A stretch of 64,000 nt of DNA from Anoplopoma fimbria (taxonomy: Eukaryota; Chordata; Actinopteri; Perciformes; Anoplopomatidae), in NCBI RefSeq assembly GCF_027596085.1, contig NC_072460.1:1562151-1626150 (forward strand). Reading direction: 5' to 3'. Every line of letters starts with the position of its first letter. Within the stretch, counting starts at the first letter, position 1. Position numbers and translations under genes: made by a program. A model generated the notes under the pieces. That model did not search any database. It was not told the origin of the DNA and saw nothing but the letters and a program-made list of their open reading frames with translations. Below are positions 9,598 through 50,386 of the stretch, in pieces.

Positions 9598-9670
9598 GCC
9601 CCAGTGGCCTAATGGACAAGGCACTGGCCTCCTAAGCCAGGGATTGTGGGTTCAAGTCCCATCTGGGGTG
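9598..9670 (+). tRNA. trnar-ccu: tRNA-Arg(CCT)
   Basis: Intact; heads a 910-bp unit with three iMet copies. Confidence 0.96.
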
Positions 9671-9676
9671 ATAAAC

Positions 9677-9748
9677 AGCAGAGTGGCGCAGCGGAAGCGT
9701 GCTGGGCCCATAACCCAGAGGTCGATGGATCGAAACCATCCTCTGCTA
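9677..9748 (+). tRNA. trnam-cau: Initiator tRNA-Met(CAT), paired
   Basis: Canonical. Confidence 0.97.
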
Positions 9749-9920
9749 GGTTATTTTTACCACATACTGTGCCATCTCCTCCACTGCAATCTAACTGACA
9801 CAGTGTATGGGATTTAAACAAAAATTGTAGTCACTCTGAATTGGCTTCTTTCTATTGTCTGTGTTGTCTGTCCTCTAAAAATAGGAATCGTGGGTTTGAA
9901 TCCCATGCAAGGCAACTGAC

Positions 9921-9992
9921 AGCAGAGTGGCGCAGCGGAAGCGTGCTGGGCCCATAACCCAGAGGTCGATGGATCGAAACCATCCTCTGCTA
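9921..9992 (+). tRNA. trnam-cau: Initiator tRNA-Met(CAT), solo copy
   Basis: Canonical. Confidence 0.97.
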
Positions 9993-10164
9993 GGTTATTT
10001 TTACCACATACTGTGCCATCTCCTCCACTGCAATCTAACTGACACAGTGTATGGGATTTAAACAAAAATTGTAGTCACTCTGAATTGGCTTCTTTCTATT
10101 GTCTGTGTTGTCTGTCCTCTAAAAATAGGAATCGTGGGTTTGAATCCCATGCAAGGCAACTGAC

Positions 10165-10236
10165 AGCAGAGTGGCGCAGCGGAAGCGTGCTGGGCCCATA
10201 ACCCAGAGGTCGATGGATCGAAACCATCCTCTGCTA
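10165..10236 (+). tRNA. trnam-cau: Initiator tRNA-Met(CAT), solo copy
   Basis: Canonical. The following spacer lost about 9 nt of 'tgtgttgtc' near 10350 and has small substitutions. Confidence 0.97.
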
Positions 10237-10507
10237 GGTTATTTTTACCACATACTGTGCCATCTCCACAACTGCAATCTAACTGACACAGTGTATGGGA
10301 TTTAAACAAAAATTGTAGTCACTCTGAATTGGCTCCTTTCTATTGTCTGTCCTCTAAAGCTAAGAATTGTGGGTTTGAATCCCATGCAGGGCGATTGACA
10401 GTAGAGTGGCGCAGCGGAATATCATTCATTGTATGTCAGTCCACACAAAAGATTTGAGGAACAACAGTCCGTCATGAAAGCAAAGACTCTTTGAATCAAC
10501 AAATACA

Positions 10508-10580
10508 GCCCCAGTGGCCTAATGGACAAGGCACTGGCCTCCTAAGCCAGGGATTGTGGGTTCAAGTCCCATCTGGGGTG
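10508..10580 (+). tRNA. trnar-ccu: tRNA-Arg(CCT)
   Basis: Intact copy. Confidence 0.96.
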
Positions 10581-10586
10581 ATAAAC

Positions 10587-10658
10587 AGCAGAGTGGCGCA
10601 GCGGAAGCGTGCTGGGCCCATAACCCAGAGGTCGATGGATCGAAACCATCCTCTGCTA
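10587..10658 (+). tRNA. trnam-cau: Initiator tRNA-Met(CAT), paired
   Basis: Canonical. Confidence 0.97.
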
Positions 10659-10830
10659 GGTTATTTTTACCACATACTGTGCCATCTCCTCCACTGCAAT
10701 CTAACTGACACAGTGTATGGGATTTAAACAAAAATTGTAGTCACTCTGAATTGGCTTCTTTCTATTGTCTGTGTTGTCTGTCCTCTAAAAATAGGAATCG
10801 TGGGTTTGAATCCCATGCAAGGCAACTGAC

Positions 10831-10902
10831 AGCAGAGTGGCGCAGCGGAAGCGTGCTGGGCCCATAACCCAGAGGTCGATGGATCGAAACCATCCTCTGC
10901 TA
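10831..10902 (+). tRNA. trnam-cau: Initiator tRNA-Met(CAT), solo copy
   Basis: Canonical. Confidence 0.97.
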
Positions 10903-11182
10903 GGTTATTTTTACCACATACTGTGCCATCTCCACAACTGCAATCTAACTGACACAGTGTATGGGATTTAAACAAAAATTGTAGTCACTCTGAATTGGCT
11001 CCTTTCTATTGTCTGTGTTGTCTGTCCTCTAAAGCTAGGAATCGTGGGTTTGAATCCCATGCAGGGCGATTGACAGTAGAGTGGCGCAGCGGAATATCAT
11101 TCATTGTATGTCAGTCCACACAAAAGATTTGAGGAACAACAGTCCGTCATGAAAGCAAAGACTCTTTGAATCAACAAATACA

Positions 11183-11255
11183 GCCCCAGTGGCCTAATGG
11201 ACAAGGCACTGGCCTCCTAAGCCAGGGATTGTGGGTTCAAGTCCCATCTGGGGTG
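11183..11255 (+). tRNA. trnar-ccu: tRNA-Arg(CCT)
   Basis: Intact copy. Confidence 0.96.
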
Positions 11256-11261
11256 ATAAAC

Positions 11262-11333
11262 AGCAGAGTGGCGCAGCGGAAGCGTGCTGGGCCCATAACC
11301 CAGAGGTCGATGGATCGAAACCATCCTCTGCTA
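11262..11333 (+). tRNA. trnam-cau: Initiator tRNA-Met(CAT), paired
   Basis: Canonical. Confidence 0.97.
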
Positions 11334-11505
11334 GGTTATTTTTACCACATACTGTGCCATCTCCTCCACTGCAATCTAACTGACACAGTGTATGGGATTT
11401 AAACAAAAATTGTAGTCACTCTGAATTGGCTTCTTTCTATTGTCTGTGTTGTCTGTCCTCTAAAAATAGGAATCGTGGGTTTGAATCCCATGCAAGGCAA
11501 CTGAC

Positions 11506-11577
11506 AGCAGAGTGGCGCAGCGGAAGCGTGCTGGGCCCATAACCCAGAGGTCGATGGATCGAAACCATCCTCTGCTA
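11506..11577 (+). tRNA. trnam-cau: Initiator tRNA-Met(CAT), solo copy
   Basis: Canonical. Its spacer is a mosaic: type A at the start ('ctcctccact') and type B at the end ('aaagctag'). Confidence 0.97.
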
Positions 11578-11857
11578 GGTTATTTTTACCACATACTGTG
11601 CCATCTCCTCCACTGCAATCTAACTGACACAGTGTATGGGATTTAAACAAAAATTGTAGTCACTCTGAATTGGCTCCTTTCTATTGTCTGTGTTGTCTGT
11701 CCTCTAAAGCTAGGAATCGTGGGTTTGAATCCCATGCAGGGCGATTGACAGTAGAGTGGCGCAGCGGAATATCATTCATTGTATGTCAGTCCACACAAAA
11801 GATTTGAGGAACAACAGTCCGTCATGAAAGCAAAGACTCTTTGAATCAACAAATACA

Positions 11858-11930
11858 GCCCCAGTGGCCTAATGGACAAGGCACTGGCCTCCTAAGCCAG
11901 GGATTGTGGGTTCAAGTCCCATCTGGGGTG
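11858..11930 (+). tRNA. trnar-ccu: tRNA-Arg(CCT)
   Basis: Intact; heads a 919-bp unit. Confidence 0.96.
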
Positions 11931-11936
11931 ATAAAC

Positions 11937-12008
11937 AGCAGAGTGGCGCAGCGGAAGCGTGCTGGGCCCATAACCCAGAGGTCGATGGATCGAAACCATC
12001 CTCTGCTA
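11937..12008 (+). tRNA. trnam-cau: Initiator tRNA-Met(CAT), paired
   Basis: Canonical. The spacer shows the reverse mosaic, beginning as type B and ending as type A. Confidence 0.97.
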
Positions 12009-12180
12009 GGTTATTTTTACCACATACTGTGCCATCTCCACAACTGCAATCTAACTGACACAGTGTATGGGATTTAAATAAAAATTGTAGTCACTCTGAA
12101 TTGGCTTCTTTCTATTGTCTGTGTTGTCTGTCCTCTAAAAATAGGAATCGTGGGTTTGAATCCCATGCAAGGCAACTGAC

Positions 12181-12252
12181 AGCAGAGTGGCGCAGCGGAA
12201 GCGTGCTGGGCCCATAACCCAGAGGTCGATGGATCGAAACCATCCTCTGCTA
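12181..12252 (+). tRNA. trnam-cau: Initiator tRNA-Met(CAT), solo copy
   Basis: Canonical. Confidence 0.97.
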
Positions 12253-12424
12253 GGTTATTTTTACCACATACTGTGCCATCTCCTCCACTGCAATCTAACT
12301 GACACAGTGTATGGGATTTAAACAAAAATTGTAGTCACTCTGAATTGGCTTCTTTCTATTGTCTGTGTTGTCTGTCCTCTAAAAATAGGAATCGTGGGTT
12401 TGAATCCCATGCAAGGCAACTGAC

Positions 12425-12496
12425 AGCAGAGTGGCGCAGCGGAAGCGTGCTGGGCCCATAACCCAGAGGTCGATGGATCGAAACCATCCTCTGCTA
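12425..12496 (+). tRNA. trnam-cau: Initiator tRNA-Met(CAT), solo copy
   Basis: Canonical. Confidence 0.97.
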
Positions 12497-12776
12497 GGTT
12501 ATTTTTACCACATACTGTGCCATCTCCACAACTGCAATCTAACTGACACAGTGTATGGGATTTAAACAAAAATTGTAGTCACTCTGAATTGGCTTCTTTC
12601 TATTGTCTGTGTTGTCTGTCCTCTAAAGCTAGGAATCGTGGGTTTGAATCCCATGCAGGGCGATTGACAGTAGAGTGGCGCAGCGGAATATCATTCATTG
12701 TATGTCAGTCCACACAAAAGATTTGAGGAACAACAGTCCGTCATGAAAGCAAAGACTCTTTGAATCAACAAATACA

Positions 12777-12846
12777 GCCCCAGTGGCCTAATGGACAAGG
12801 CACTGGCCTCCTAAGCCAGGGATTGTGGGTTCAAGTCCCATCTGGG
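12777..12846 (+). pseudogene. tRNA-Arg(CCT) with 3-nt acceptor deletion
   Basis: 70 nt. The 3' acceptor strand reads CTGGG and then goes straight into ATAAAC, so three bases of the CTGGGGTG end are missing and the acceptor stem is short. A and B boxes are intact. Confidence 0.8.
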
Positions 12847-12852
12847 ATAAAC

Positions 12853-12924
12853 AGCAGAGTGGCGCAGCGGAAGCGTGCTGGGCCCATAACCCAGAGGTCG
12901 ATGGATCGAAACCATCCTCTGCTA
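12853..12924 (+). tRNA. trnam-cau: Initiator tRNA-Met(CAT), paired
   Basis: Canonical; the only iMet of a 428-bp unit. Confidence 0.97.
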
Positions 12925-13204
12925 GGTTATTTTTACCACATACTGTGCCATCTCCACAACTGCAATCTAACTGACACAGTGTATGGGATTTAAACAAAAA
13001 TTGTAGTCACTCTGAATTGGCTTCTTTCTATTGTCTGTGTTGTCTGTCCTCTAAAGCTAGGAATCGTGGGTTTGAATCCCATGCAGGGCGATTGACAGTA
13101 GAGTGGCGCAGCGGAATATCATTCATTGTATGTCAGTCCACACAAAAGATTTGAGGAACAACAGTCCGTCATGAAAGGAAAGACTCTTTGAGTCAACAAA
13201 TGCA

Positions 13205-13277
13205 GACCCAGTGGCCTAATGGACAAGGCACTGGCCTCCTAAGCCAGGGATTGTCGGTTCAAGTCCCATCTGGGGTG
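13205..13277 (+). tRNA. trnar-ccu: tRNA-Arg(CCT), diverged edge copy
   Basis: 73 nt. C2 is A (GACCCAG), which mismatches the acceptor stem, and the T stem reads GTCGG instead of GTGGG. The linker to iMet is 13 nt because of a duplicated AAACAGC-like piece. Probably decaying. Confidence 0.65.
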
Positions 13278-13290
13278 ATAAACAGCAAAC

Positions 13291-13362
13291 AGCAGAGTGG
13301 CGCAGCGGAAGCGTGCTGGGCCCATAACCCAGAGGTCGATGGATCGAAACCATCCTCTGCTA
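13291..13362 (+). tRNA. trnam-cau: Initiator tRNA-Met(CAT)
   Basis: Canonical body with T5 at 13368-13372. Confidence 0.95.
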
Positions 13363-13534
13363 GGTTATTTTTACCACATACTGTGCCATCTCCTCCACTG
13401 CAATCTAACTGACACAGTGTATGGGATTTAAACAAAAATTCTAGTCACTCTGAATTGGCTTCTTTCTATTGTCTGTGTTGTCTGTCCTCTAAAGTAAGGA
13501 ATCGTGGGTTTGAATCCCAGGCAGGGCAAGTGGC

Positions 13535-13606
13535 AGCAGAGTGGCGCAGCGGAAGCGTGCTGGGCCCATAACCCAGAGGTCGATGGATCGAAACCATCCT
13601 CTGCTA
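13535..13606 (+). tRNA. trnam-cau: Initiator tRNA-Met(CAT), last array copy
   Basis: Canonical body, but the flank reads GGTTAACTG: a deletion removed the usual T5. The next T4 run is near 13834, so a transcript would read through the Arg half at 13686-13732. Confidence 0.9.
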
Positions 13607-13685
13607 GGTTAACTGACACAGTGTCATGGATTAAAACACAAATTGTAGTCACTCTGGATTGGCTTCTTTCTATTGTCTGTGTTGT

Positions 13686-13732
13686 CTGGCCTCTAAAGCC
13701 AGGGATTGTGGGTTCAAGTCCCATCTGGGGTG
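13686..13732 (+). pseudogene. tRNA-Arg 3'-half remnant
   Basis: The best-preserved version of the Arg 3' half that ends every spacer. Anticodon arm, T arm and 3' acceptor strand match Arg(CCT), but one C is lost and one A gained, so the loop reads CTCTAAA. No 5' half is recognisable upstream. It shows that the decayed spacer ends come from Arg genes. Confidence 0.85.
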
Positions 13733-13738
13733 ATTGAC

Positions 13739-13802
13739 AGTAGAGTGGCGCAGTGCTTGACCCAATACCCATAGAGGTCAATGGGTTGAAATTATTCATG
13801 TT
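13739..13802 (+). pseudogene. Decayed initiator tRNA-Met
   Basis: Starts AGTAGAGTGGCGCAG and can be followed through 'atagaggtcaatggg', but the anticodon arm and 3' acceptor strand have diverged. It ends the tRNA homology on the right side of the array. Confidence 0.7.
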
Positions 13803-44627
<30,825 letters not shown>

Positions 44628-45150
44628 CCTCCTCGTCACACACACAAACTCAGGCCAAGTCCAATCTTACAAATTCAGGCAACTACAGCAACAAGTGCCA
44701 AACACAGAATTAGTCAAAATCTCAGGGTTGCTTTTAGGTGAAGTGCTGAATCCCAACACACACTCCCAGACAGTGATGCACACTCTTGGTCCAAAGTGTT
44801 GCACCGTTAAAAAAGAAAAAGTCCAAGTTGCAAAGATACTGAATCCAAACAGTCTTGTGTCTTGAGTCAGGCTTGAATAAGTCCAGATACTGAAAAGAAC
44901 TCCAGCACTCACAGCAGCTGTGTGTTTGTGTGTAAATATTTGTTTGTGTGTGTGTGTGTGGGGGGGGCTTCAGAGATGGAGGGTAAAATGTATTCCAAGA
45001 AAAAACTAAGTCGTCTCTCTGCTGCCTCCTCGCAGCCTGACAGCTCTCTTCTGTTCTGCCTCTCGTCCCAGCTCCTCTCTGCATGTGACTGCACTCTCTC
45101 TTTCTCTCTCACTCACACTCTCTCTCTCTTACTCACTCTCTCTCTTACTC
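44628..45150 (-). promoter_or_regulatory. Likely 5' UTR and start region of the semaphorin transcript
   Basis: Reading the - strand, the sequence upstream of the ATG runs without an obvious acceptor for about 0.5 kb and ends in a GA-rich stretch (CT repeats at about 45094-45160 on +). No TATA box was seen. The start site is inferred only. Confidence 0.4.
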
Positions 45151-47081
45151 TCTCCTTCTGGGAGGCGGAGGGAGTAAGATCCCAGATCATTGTGGCCACC
45201 CTGCACACGCACAAAAGGCAGGCACACACGCCTATTCAGTCCTCTGGGAAACCCTTGTTAAAGTGGAAATGAGAGAAATAAAATAAGCTTCCATCTTTAT
45301 TCCCATTTTTCTTACTCTCACCTTCTCAGTCTCTCACTTCTCCTCTTTCACACCTTTCTCTTTTGCCCTACTCTTTTTCTTTCCCCTACATTCTTTCATT
45401 ATAATATATATATAACAAGTATCAACACCAGTGATCTCCGAGCTTTACAGAAGGCATACAAACAAATAAACAATAAACAAAGTGGAGTTTAGCAATGTTT
45501 GATTTGGTAGGAAGAATAAAAAATAGAGAGAAGTATACAAAGAAATGGAAAGAAAGCCAGTAGGCTCCTGCTTCAGGACCTCAGACTGTGTACAGGTTGA
45601 TATGAGTAGAGGGATAATCTGGCCCAAGCCATGAAGTGCATTAAAAGTAAAGTGTAATCTCATGAAATCAATTCTAAAACAAACCCTCTCTTTCACTTTT
45701 TTAGTGCCTCAGTCTCTTTCCCTCTTTCTCATTATTTTCTCGGTTCCCATTCCCAAAGCAAATGCGTTCATTTAAGCGTGTGCCTTCCTTCCTGCTCTGT
45801 TATTTTCATTAGATAGCTGCTCCATGGGGTACGGCAGCACAGGCTGAATTTTTCACCAGCTTCAAGTTCAATCACGGGCTAACGGAGACAATTTATTCAT
45901 TCTCTGGGATAAATAATGAATTTAGGTTGCAGCAAACTAAGAAGTATATACCCTCTCCAAGGATTTCTGGTTCCTAAATGATTAATTTTCCAGACTTGTT
46001 TGCTATTGTATATCGTATAATTAGGAGAGATTTCTTTCTTAAGTTTGACCCAGCAGTGTAATTATATGATTAGAATCCCTGTAACCTGGTGTTTACACAA
46101 CCTCACAAATTTGTAATTGGATGAGGGCAATCTGGTCAAACTCCTCGTTAATAAAGTAATCTAATTATTTAACAGAATAAGAGGTTGCCTCCTGGTTATA
46201 CAGACTGACTAACTCCATTGATGGCACTGTGCCTTGCTGGAGTGACCTTGAGCAAGATGCTAATGAAGATTAACATTAAATGTTTCTTTAGCTCATATAA
46301 TTGGACAAAGTGATGTTCTGCAGCTCAACACAGCTCCACCATTCCCTAAATCCCTAAAGACAACATTTTTTCATTCAGTTGAATTAATGACACATCCATT
46401 TTTATTATCATCATCATCATTAGTAGTAGTAATATTATATTTTACTCCTTACCTCTCATGGCTGTTGTGTTTCTATTGTGGCCAGCATCCTGATCTATGG
46501 ATTGCATATCAATCAAACAGTATAGATGGTACTGTGACTTTGTTCACTTTCATTTGTAGGTGATGACATCCCTGTATGTGACAAGACAAACAGGTAACAT
46601 AAAATGCATCAATCTTGGCAACAGCAGATTTTTTTATAAAAAAAAAACCATTCAGAAAATACAGTGTGAAAGAAATGTTCAAGTTCTTTAATGTTCAAAC
46701 AGTAAGAGAAATAGATGAAAATTATTTATAAAAACAAATAAACAATAAAAGGGGCTCCTGTTGCTGAAGTGGCCATGTGCATCACCTCTGAGGAGAAAAG
46801 ATTGAAAAGACAGCCTCTGAATGTCACTTTCACCTTTCTCACTTTAACATCCGGCCATACAACTGACCTCCTAAACTCTTGTGTCATGGAGACAGGATAA
46901 CAACAAACTCTTCACCGATCTTAGCTGATCAGTCAGCTTGTTAATTACAACTAATGGCCTGCCGGCTAGTTTGAACAAAAAGCCTCGGACTTCTCTCTGA
47001 CAAGTGACGTCAATTAGTCAATTAGCAAATGAGCTGTGGCTGCCGGGATCATTACTGGTCTCAGATCTTACCACTGCTATT

Positions 47082-47185
<104 letters not shown>

Positions 47186-47542
47186 CCATTAACTCATGTA
47201 CATTCCCTGTGTTGCGTGGGTTGATTGAGAATGCATCGTTTAATGAGATCTCATTGGCATCTTGTTGTTCGGTATGCTTACTTTCATGAGGTTTGAGCTC
47301 CCTTTTCAGGCTGATATGAATCCTAATGTAACTAATTCACAGTGCATATGATAGTCATGGTTGGTGTAAGTGGCAAGAACACAAAAAGGATCAATTCAGC
47401 TGTTATTCTTAACATACTGTAAGTGAGGGTGTTTTAAGATACTGGTGGCAGTTTGTTAGTTTTATATATCAGGCGCCCATAACAGTGGGATTCATAAGTG
47501 ATTTTAGCTTGAAGGCCCCTCCCAACTTGGTCCCTTAAAAAT

Positions 47543-47960
47543 GTCATATAAATACACTAAATAGGTCTTATTTAGTGTCATTTAAATACACTAAATAGGT
47601 CTTATTTAGTGTCACTTAAATACACTAAATAGGTCTTATTTAGTGTCATTTAAATACACTAAATAGGTCTTATTTAGTGTCATTTAAATACACTAAATAG
47701 GTCTTATCTAGTGTCATTTAAATACACTAAATAGGTCTTATTTATTTAAATACACTAAATAGGTCTTATTTAGTGTCATTTAAATACACTAAATAGGTCT
47801 TATCTAGTGTCATTTAAATACACTAAATAGGTCTTATTTGTCATTTAAATACACTAAATAGTGTATCTATTTTAAATACACTAAATAGGTCTTATTTAGT
47901 GTCATATAAATACACTAAATAGGTCTTATTTAGTGTCATTTAAATACACTAAATAGGTCT
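47543..47960. repeat. Tandem array of a self-complementary 34-bp unit
   Basis: About 12-13 units of aaatacactaaatag + gtcttatttagtgtcattt. Each unit contains ACACTAAATA, GGTCT, TATTTAGTGT: a 10-bp perfect inverted repeat with a 5-nt loop. Some units are shortened or rearranged (for example near 47740 and 47860). Confidence 0.95.
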
Positions 47961-48453
47961 TGCCTTATTAGAAATGAGACTGATAGCAACTTGTTGTCTT
48001 CTTTACAAACGCAATGAAGAAACAGGTGAAATAATGTCAATGTTGGTATTATTTGTTCTAAACCCGAGTCATTTTTATTTAAGATTGTTTTGTTTTATGG
48101 TGGACCAAACACATGCACAGTGAGAGAGAACATAGACAGTTCTTGACCTAAATGTGTCTTTGGACTGTGGCCATACACAGCAGGAGGTCACAGCTCCCTT
48201 CACCTCACACAGGTGGGACTCTGCTGCCACCTCACGTTTCTTCCCACCACTCACCTGACTGGACTCTCGCGTTTCGGAGACACTGAATTCCCGCGAGAAG
48301 TTAACTTCTAACGAGACTTGGTTTGTCCTTTTTGCTTAAGTAGTTTTTTCACTTTTAGTGGTCCAGAGTGAAGAAAACAACATGAACTAAAGACAAAGCT
48401 GTGAAACTCAAAGTGCTGCAGCGTCACAGAAGAAGAGAAGCAACTATTATATA

Positions 48454-48493
<40 letters not shown>

Positions 48494-48836
48494 GCACAAC
48501 ACTGTAATGACAGCCCTGCGTCACTAGAGGCCGGTGTCTCACACTGTACCTGGAGAGAGGATGCTTTGAATATGGTTCAGACTATATTACAAAAATATAT
48601 AGAAGCTTACACAAAATAAATAGTCTTGAGACCCTGCAGGCACTATTTCCCTATTTGTATGGAATAAAAACTGGGACAGAAATATTGAACTTAGTCTAAA
48701 TATTGATGTCCAGCCTGTAGTTTCTTTTTCATCACAGGTTGAAATGACACTTTGAATGAACTTATTTACTCTTCACATTACCCTCTTTTGGCTTCCTACC
48801 TGCTGTGAATCATACAAAGAAAACTACGGTTTATAA

Positions 48837-49060
48837 GATAAGATAAGATAAGATAATCCTTTATTAGTCCTGCAGAGGGGAAATTACAGCAGCATAGAGT
48901 AAAGTGCACACAAGAGACATAGTAAAAGAAAGACAAGATAAGAATAAAATGAAATAAAACACAAGTATTATAAATAAGCAATAAAAATCCACAATAATTG
49001 AAATATTATATGTACAGACAGAAAAACTATTATAGCTATAATTTTATAAGAGATGGTGGT
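48837..49060 (+). mobile_element. Dispersed repeat, family of 'aatcctttattagtcc'
   Basis: Shares order and sequence with 60458-60720: the 'aatcctttatta' start, 'acagcagca', 'caagagaca.agtaaaa', 'caagtattataaataag' and 'cagacagaa'. Preceded by an (AGATA)n run. A SINE- or MITE-like fish repeat of unknown name. Confidence 0.65.
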
Positions 49061-49068
49061 AGGAAAGG

Positions 49069-49103
<35 letters not shown>

Positions 49104-49229
49104 TTTCCTTTTCCTTTTTTTATTACAAAAGTGTAGTTTGTATGTCAGTAGTATAGTCAGGTATAAAGTTTGCCTTTGATAAGATAATTGATTACAGTCT
49201 GTTTTTCCATATTTATAATATTTAAATCC

Positions 49230-49400
49230 TCTGACAGACGTGAGCGCGTTCATGAGAGGGGGGGGCTGATCCCTGCGCGCTCCCGACATGATGTGTTGGA
49301 ACCTTTTGTGTGGGGGCGCGGCCCACGGGAGCGCGCTTTGATAGAAACCTCAGCCAGCAGAGAAGTGAGGCTGATCAATGGGAGAACAGGTGACTCACTG
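49230..49400. promoter_or_regulatory. CpG-rich patch
   Basis: GC-rich with many CpGs (GTGAGCGCG, GCGCGCTCCCG, GGGGGCGCGGCCCACGGGAG, GCGCGC) in AT-rich surroundings. Could be a CpG island for an unseen 5' exon; no coding potential recognised. Confidence 0.35.
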
Positions 49401-49794
49401 AGTTCATAATGTGTGTCATGGAGGGTATGCAGCTCTCACAGGTCTCTGGGCGTTGTGTTCTGTGTTTCTGCCTAAAAATAAACCTCTGGAACATCAGAAT
49501 AAGTGGGTGAATGAGTCATTATCATGGGGCAATCCTTCATAGCTCTGGTCAAAACAAACAAAAACACCTCAGACAGGCCCATCACCAAAGATCGTCTCTG
49601 TAAGGGATGAATGACAAATAGAAGACTTTACTTTTAACTCTCACTCCCAATGCAGCAGCATACACAACAACAGGATGCTTCCTGATGGAGGTCATCCCAA
49701 ACCCTCTCTGAGGTGGGCTGCACACTAGTGGGTCTCACAGTGTCACAGGTCAAAGTTCAGTGGGGTTGAATCCTTTATTACATTACATTACAGT

Positions 49795-50090
49795 CATTTA
49801 ATTCAATTCAATTCAGTTTATTTTGTATAGCCCAGAATCACAGATTACAAATTTGCCTCAGGGCTTTACAATCTGTGCACATGAGACATCCTCTGTCCTT
49901 CCCTCACATCGGCACAGGAAAAACTCCCCTAAAAACCCCTTTAACAGGGAGAAAAAAGGAAGAGACCTCTGGGAGAACGACAGAGGAGGGATCCTTCTCC
50001 CAGGATGGACAGAATGCAATAGATGTCATGTGTACAGAATGAACAGCATAACAGAGTTACAACACATTCAATGTATATGACATAAATGAT
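49795..50090 (+). mobile_element. Dispersed fish repeat ('attcaattcagtttatttt')
   Basis: Typical interspersed-repeat sequence beginning with an ATTCA run and continuing through 'tgtatagcccagaatcac' and 'ggatccttctcccaggatgg'. I recognise the type but not the family name. No boundaries or target duplication defined. Confidence 0.55.
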
Positions 50091-50162
50091 TCATATAATA
50101 AGACTACTTATAATAACAGCAGCAATTATTACAGTAGAATTATAGTATTATATTATATTATA

Positions 50163-50386
50163 TAGTATTTAGCAGACGCTTTTATCCAAAGCGACTTACA
50201 GTCAGTAGTATATTACATATCATTCACCCATTCACACACTGATGACAGGCTACCATCAAGGTGCCACCATCAGACTCTAACTAACATTCATCATCCAGTC
50301 CACACCGATGGCAAGCCTTCGGGTATCGAACCACCGACCCTCTGATTGGAGAACTACCTTGCTCTCCACTACGCCACAGCCGCCCC
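50163..50386 (-). mobile_element. tRNA-derived SINE
   Basis: On the - strand: A box TGGCGTAGTGGAGAGC (complement of 50361-50376), B box GGTTCGATACC (complement of 50322-50332), and the tail motif 'gcagacgcttttatccaaag' at its far end, which is common in teleost repeats. Same family as 23537-23859. Confidence 0.8.

Larger units (their letters stand above)
483..13116 (+). repeat. Recurrent 20-nt 5' fragments of iMet before each Arg linker
   Basis: AGTAGAGTGGCGCAGCGGAA (the iMet 5' end with C3 changed to T) breaks off into the unrelated linker 'aatatcattcattg'. Starts: 483, 1160, 2077, 2752, 3183, 3598, 4273, 4948, 5867, 6541, 7216, 7890, 8562, 9490, 10400, 11075, 11750, 12669, 13097. Each marks the scar of an ancestral iMet broken at the same point, so the break predates the amplification. 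Confidence 0.9.
1..13802 (+). repeat. Higher-order tandem array of tRNA-Arg(CCT) and initiator tRNA-Met genes
   Basis: Seen directly: 19 Arg(CCT) and 42 iMet copies, all on the + strand. Arg-to-Arg spacing is mostly 672-677 bp, with longer units of 910-928 bp (Arg at 1268, 5056, 8670, 9598, 11858) and shorter ones of 415-431 bp (Arg at 2860, 3291, 12777). The step between unit sizes is about 244 bp, exactly one iMet plus its spacer. Two spacer types exist. Type A has 'ctcctccact', 'cttcttt' and 'aaaaatag' and leads into another iMet. Type B usually has 'ctccacaact', 'ctccttt' and 'aaagctag' and leads into a 20-nt iMet fragment and then Arg. Both types end in a decayed Arg 3' half that keeps a B-box-like 'gggtttgaatccc'. 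Every iMet except the last is followed by GGTTATTTTT, whose T5 run is a Pol III terminator. Very high identity between copies implies recent unequal exchange or gene conversion. The array runs off the left edge. Confidence 0.97.

Noticed and set aside
13686..13732. A tRNA with CTA anticodon (possible amber suppressor)
   Set aside because: Only the 3' half is present, with no D arm or 5' acceptor strand, so it cannot be a working tRNA.
47543..47960. CRISPR-like array (regular palindromic repeats)
   Set aside because: There are no unique spacers; the unit itself repeats without intervening variable sequence, and the context is a vertebrate genome.
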